From contig JBPCXH010000003.1 in NCBI GenBank assembly GCA_051008735.1, positions 1 through 9,906 of the forward strand: DNA of 9,906 bases, written 5' to 3'. Below the pieces are notes generated by a model that had not been told where the DNA came from, made no database searches, and saw only the letters and a program-made list of their open reading frames with translations. The stretch's first letter is position 1. Every line of letters starts with the position of its first letter. This DNA is from J054 sp051008735. Lineage in GTDB: Bacteria > Pseudomonadota > Gammaproteobacteria > Steroidobacterales > GCA-2729495. Positions 6,848 through 9,906 of this stretch are shown here, piece by piece. The position numbers and the translations under genes were made by a program.

Positions 6848-7755
6848 ACGCGCGCCCGGGCGAACTACTGGGATCCGAGACCCTGGCACAGGCAGCCGCG
6901 GGTGCTGCACCCAAATCTTTATGGGCCCAGGCAGCCGGGCGCTTCCGACGCAACCGCGCCGCCATGGGCAGTATTTATGTGCTGGCCGTGATCGGTCTGA
7001 CTGCCGTGCTGATTCCGATGTTCTGGCCCCATGGCATTGAGGATGCTTCCTGGGAAAGTATTCTGGCCCCGCCGAGTTTCGCCGACTGGCACTGGTTCGG
7101 TACCGATGCCAATGGCCGGGATCTGTTTGTCCGGGTGTTCTACGGCGGGCGCGTATCCCTGACTATTGGCCTGATGACCACGGCTGTCGCCCTGGTTATC
7201 GGTGTGACTTACGGTGCGGTGGCCGGCTTTGTGGGCGGCCGCACGGACGGCTTCATGATGCGCTTCGTCGACGTGTTGTATTCGCTGCCCCTGCTGTTCT
7301 TCATCATCATCCTGGTTACGGTATTCGGCAGAAACATCTACCTGGTATTCGTTGCCATCGGTGCGGTGGAGTGGCTGACCATGTCCCGCATTGTGCGCGG
7401 CCAGACTCTGACAGTGAAAAGCAAAGAGTATGTCGAATCAGCTGTGGCCATCGGCATGTCACCCAGCGCCATCCTCGCGCGCTACATCATTCCGAATGTG
7501 CTGGGACCGGTAGTGGTCTATGTCACCCTGCTGATTCCCACCAACATTGTTATTGAAAGCTATCTCAGCTTTATCGGCCTGGGCGTGCAGGAACCCCTGA
7601 CCAGCTGGGGCCTGCTGATCTCGCAGGGCTCCGGGCAACTGGATTCGGCTCCCTGGCTGATATTCTTCCCCGCCACCCTGCTGGCCCTGACCATGTTTTG
7701 TTTTAACTTCATTGGCGACGGGCTGCGTGACGCCCTGGACCCGCGGGACCGCTAA
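6844..7755 (+). CDS. oppC: Oligopeptide ABC importer, permease subunit OppC
   Basis: This 303-residue permease partners OppB. A cytoplasmic N-terminal tail of about 40 residues (including SLWAQAAGRFRRNRAA, as in the OppC N-terminal domain) leads into the first membrane segment at 43-61. The family signature FGTDANGRDLFVRV is at 85-98. The EAA loop lies at about 195-217, and the C-terminus, CFNFIGDGLRDALDPRDR, is nearly the same as in E. coli OppC. The ATG at 6844 overlaps the oppB stop by four bases and has no strong ribosome site, which fits coupled translation. The spacing to oppD is three bases. Confidence 0.94.
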   Translation: MNARPGELLGSETLAQAAAGAAPKSLWAQAAGRFRRNRAAMGSIYVLAVIGLTAVLIPMFWPHGIEDASWESILAPPSFADWHWFGTDANGRDLFVRVFYGGRVSLTIGLMTTAVALVIGVTYGAVAGFVGGRTDGFMMRFVDVLYSLPLLFFIIILVTVFGRNIYLVFVAIGAVEWLTMSRIVRGQTLTVKSKEYVESAVAIGMSPSAILARYIIPNVLGPVVVYVTLLIPTNIVIESYLSFIGLGVQEPLTSWGLLISQGSGQLDSAPWLIFFPATLLALTMFCFNFIGDGLRDALDPRDR

Positions 7756-7758
7756 GGT

Positions 7759-8727
7759 ATGACGGCGCTTTTAGATTGCGAACACCTGGAAGTGCGCTTT
7801 CACACTGAAGACGGTGAAGTGTGCGCGGTGAATGATTTGAACCTGCAGATTCAGCCCGGTGAGTGCCTGGGCATTGTCGGCGAATCAGGCTCGGGCAAAA
7901 GTCAGAGTGTGCTGGCGATGCTGGGACTGCTGGCTGACAACGGCACGGCCAGCGGCAGTGTGCGCTATCGGGGCCGCGACATTCTCAATCTGCCGCGCAC
8001 GGAACTGGACCAACTGCGGGGTGATCGCCTGGCCATGGTGTTTCAGGATGCCCTGTCCGGCCTGACGCCGACCATGCGAATCGGCGAGCAACTGACCGAG
8101 AGTCTGAGGCGGCATCGCGGTCTGAGCCGCGCCGCTGCGAAAGCGAAGGTACTGGAGATCCTCGAAATCGTAAAAATCCCGGCGCCGGAAACACGTTACA
8201 AGGCTTATCCCTTTGAGCTGTCCGGCGGCATGCGTCAACGGGTCATGATTGCCATGGCCATGCTGTGCCAGCCTGAACTGCTGATTTGTGATGAACCAAC
8301 CACAGCCCTGGATGTCACCGTGCAGGCCCAGATTCTGCGCTTGCTGGATGGACTTAAACGACACACCGGCACAGCCATTATCCTGATTACCCATGATCTG
8401 GGCGTGGTTGCCGGCCTCTGCGACAAGGTCCTGATCATGTATGCCGGTCGCGCGGTAGAAACCGGCACGACCCATGACATCTTTAACAACCCCAGGCACC
8501 CTTACACTGCCGGGCTGTTGCGCTCTGTCCCCTGCCTGAGCGATGACGTCTCAGCTGACCTGCCCACTATCCCTGGCCAACCGCCGAACCTGGAAGTCCT
8601 GCCACCCGGGTGTGCCTTTGCTCCGCGCTGCGAGCAGGCCATCGCCGCCTGCCAGGCATCGGCGCCTGGCATGCTGTCGGTAGGCAGTGGCCACGCGGCT
8701 GCCTGTCACCGGATTGAGTCCGCATGA
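7759..8727 (+). CDS. oppD: Oligopeptide ABC importer, ATPase subunit OppD
   Basis: This 322-residue cytoplasmic ATPase drives import together with OppF. Walker A is GESGSGKS (41-48), the Q-loop glutamine is Q96 and the ABC signature is LSGGM (154-158). Walker B is LLICDEP (174-180) with catalytic Glu179, and the switch histidine is His212. All ATPase motifs are intact. The C-terminal oligopeptide-transporter domain has Cys285, Cys291, Cys298 and Cys316 in the GCxFxxRC...C...C pattern, which holds a [4Fe-4S] cluster in structurally studied DppD-type subunits. The gene starts three bases after the oppC stop; its own AAGG is too close to the ATG to be a good ribosome site. It overlaps oppF by four bases. 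OppD and DppD are hard to separate by sequence alone; the name follows the operon. Confidence 0.93.
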   Translation: MTALLDCEHLEVRFHTEDGEVCAVNDLNLQIQPGECLGIVGESGSGKSQSVLAMLGLLADNGTASGSVRYRGRDILNLPRTELDQLRGDRLAMVFQDALSGLTPTMRIGEQLTESLRRHRGLSRAAAKAKVLEILEIVKIPAPETRYKAYPFELSGGMRQRVMIAMAMLCQPELLICDEPTTALDVTVQAQILRLLDGLKRHTGTAIILITHDLGVVAGLCDKVLIMYAGRAVETGTTHDIFNNPRHPYTAGLLRSVPCLSDDVSADLPTIPGQPPNLEVLPPGCAFAPRCEQAIAACQASAPGMLSVGSGHAAACHRIESA

Positions 8728-9731
8728 GCGACCCCGTTCTGCAGGTTGATGATCTCAGCGTGCACTACGAAGTGCGCGGCGGTGGCTTCCTCGGCCGCGG
8801 GCGACAGCAACTTAAGGCCGTACAGAACATCAGCTTTGAACTGCGGGCCGGGGAAACTTTGGGCGTGGTCGGTGAAACCGGTTGCGGCAAATCATCCCTG
8901 GGCCGGGCCATCCTGCAACTGGTGCGGCCTGCCGGTGGTCGCGTTGTCTGGCAGGGTCGCGATCTGTGCGGCCTGAGCAGCAAAGAACTCAAGCCGATAC
9001 GCAAAGACCTGCAAGTGGTCTTTCAGGACCCCCTGTCGAGCCTGAACCCGCGCATGACTATCGGCGAAACCATCGGCGAACCCCTGCGCATTCACGAACC
9101 GGCACTCAGCGCCGCCCAGCGCGAAGAAAAAGTCGCCGCCATGATGGAGCGCGTCGGCTTGCTGCCGGAACTGACCCGGCGTTACCCCAATGAATTCAGC
9201 GGCGGCCAGTGCCAGCGAGTGAGTATCGCCCGCGCCATGATTCTGCAGCCACGGGTCATTGTGTGTGATGAGCCGGTCAGCGCGCTGGATGTGTCCATCC
9301 AGGCACAGATCTGCAACCTGCTGCGCGCGCTGCAACGGGATACAGGCATCGCCATGATATTCATCACGCATGATTTGTCGGTCGTGCGTTACATGGCACA
9401 GCGAATCCTGGTGATGTATCTCGGCCAGCTGATGGAGTTGTCCAGCAGCGAGGCATTTTTTGCATCGCCCCTGCACCCGTACAGTCGTGCACTGCTCAAT
9501 GCTGTCCCGGAAGCCGATCCGGACCGCCCCATCAGCACTTACGGGGAACCCCTGGGCGGTGAGGTCCCCTCACCCATGGCGCCACCCTCCGGCTGTGTAT
9601 TCCGCACCCGGTGTGAACATGCCACGCCAATCTGCGTGAGTCAGAAACCGATTCTGGAGCAACCGGCCCGGGCCCATGAAGTCGCGTGCCACCACTGGCA
9701 GCGTTTGATTGATGCTGGAGAAAATTCATGA
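8724..9731 (+). CDS. oppF: Oligopeptide ABC importer, ATPase subunit OppF
   Basis: This 335-residue second ATPase forms a heterodimer with OppD. Walker A is GETGCGKS (50-57), the Q-loop is Q101 in VVFQDPLSSLNP and the signature is FSGGQ (158-162). Walker B is VIVCDEP (178-184) with Glu183, and the switch histidine is His216. The phrase FQDPLSSLNPRMTIGE is characteristic of OppF/DppF. The C-terminal cysteines Cys291, Cys297, Cys304 and Cys322 again fit the iron-sulfur pattern. Both nucleotide sites look competent at the motif level. The ATG overlaps the oppD stop (ATGA) and the TGA overlaps the start of the next gene in the same way, so oppD, oppF and the DUF1330 gene look translationally coupled. 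Confidence 0.94.
   Translation: MSDPVLQVDDLSVHYEVRGGGFLGRGRQQLKAVQNISFELRAGETLGVVGETGCGKSSLGRAILQLVRPAGGRVVWQGRDLCGLSSKELKPIRKDLQVVFQDPLSSLNPRMTIGETIGEPLRIHEPALSAAQREEKVAAMMERVGLLPELTRRYPNEFSGGQCQRVSIARAMILQPRVIVCDEPVSALDVSIQAQICNLLRALQRDTGIAMIFITHDLSVVRYMAQRILVMYLGQLMELSSSEAFFASPLHPYSRALLNAVPEADPDRPISTYGEPLGGEVPSPMAPPSGCVFRTRCEHATPICVSQKPILEQPARAHEVACHHWQRLIDAGENS
9717..9720 (+). promoter_or_regulatory. Ribosome binding site of the DUF1330 gene
   Basis: GGAG inside the 3' end of oppF lies seven bases before the ATG at 9728. It is the clearest ribosome site among the starts of the opp block and supports a real, separately initiated gene at the window edge. Confidence 0.6.
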
Positions 9732-9906
9732 GTGAGACACGCTGTTACATGATCGTGATAGGAGAAGTTCACGACCGCGAGGCTTTTCTTGGTGGCTACG
9801 CGAAACTTGTGCCGCCCCTGGTAGAGAAATTTGGCGGTCGCTACGTACTGAAGGGCACCGGCGGCAGCTTTCTGGAGAACGCCTGGTGCAATCAGCCCAG
9901 TGCCCT
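9728..9906 (+). CDS. DUF1330 family protein, N-terminal part
   Basis: Fifty-nine codons are visible before the window ends. The protein begins MSETRCYMIVIGEVHDREAF and contains YAKLVPPLVEKFGGRYVLKG (residues about 24-43). This is the first half of the DUF1330 ferredoxin-like (dimeric alpha-beta barrel) domain, in which a strand beginning Y-x-I-V and the P-L-V-x-K-x-G-G-R-Y segment are typical. These are small cytoplasmic proteins, usually about 95-150 residues, of uncertain function. Its start overlaps the oppF stop as ATGA and has its own GGAG site, so it belongs to the opp transcript. Whether it has any role in peptide use cannot be said. Confidence 0.82.
   Translation, partial: MSETRCYMIVIGEVHDREAFLGGYAKLVPPLVEKFGGRYVLKGTGGSFLENAWCNQPSA

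Noticed and set aside
7885..8499. A 204-codon open frame on the minus strand opposite oppD, and a similar one at 8892-9476 opposite oppF
   Set aside because: Both are antisense to intact ATPase genes. Their similar position in two paralogous genes is explained by shared motifs, not by a second coding layer.
2269..9906. The secreted protease and the Opp importer as one peptide-scavenging system
   Set aside because: They lie on opposite strands in separate blocks with an unrelated dehydratase and MFS gene between them, so the link is only conceptual.

Overview
This window is an ordinary, densely coding stretch of a bacterial chromosome with a moderately high G+C content. The gene set is a PQQ dehydrogenase, proton-driven MFS transporters, an Opp-type ABC importer closely resembling the enterobacterial one, and a 4-hydroxybutyryl-CoA dehydratase relative. 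This points to a heterotrophic proteobacterium, most likely a gammaproteobacterium. That placement is inferred from protein resemblance only; there is no rRNA or other taxonomic marker here. I see no insertion sequence, tRNA, CRISPR array, prophage or integration site.

Layout. (1) Positions 1-684, plus strand: the C-terminal part of a quinoprotein (PQQ) glucose-dehydrogenase-like enzyme, cut by the window edge. (2) A short convergent gap at 685-783. (3) A minus-strand block from 4553 down to 784 in the order 4-hydroxybutyryl-CoA dehydratase family protein, secreted trypsin-fold serine protease, MFS exporter with a histidine-rich cytoplasmic tail. The first two genes share a 4-base stop/start overlap, so the block may be one transcript. 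(4) A divergent gap of about 110 bases (4554-4664). (5) A plus-strand block from 4665 to the window end: a DHA1-type MFS drug antiporter, then oppB, oppC, oppD, oppF and the start of a DUF1330 gene. Four-base ATGA overlaps join oppB/oppC, oppD/oppF and oppF/DUF1330.

How the genes work together. oppBCDF encode a full inner-membrane oligopeptide import machine: two permeases and two ATPases with C-terminal iron-sulfur cysteine motifs. No periplasmic binding protein (oppA) lies in the window, so it must be beyond the right edge or elsewhere. The secreted protease could in principle generate peptides for such an importer, but it lies on the opposite strand and nothing in the sequence links the two. 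The dehydratase, the protease and the histidine-tailed exporter have no obvious shared pathway.

The points most worth a second look are the dehydratase's altered spacing between two iron-sulfur ligands, the protease whose predicted signal-peptidase cut would directly expose a trypsin-type Ile-Val N-terminus, and the 18-histidine tail of the exporter. I did not find a convincing undescribed multi-gene system.
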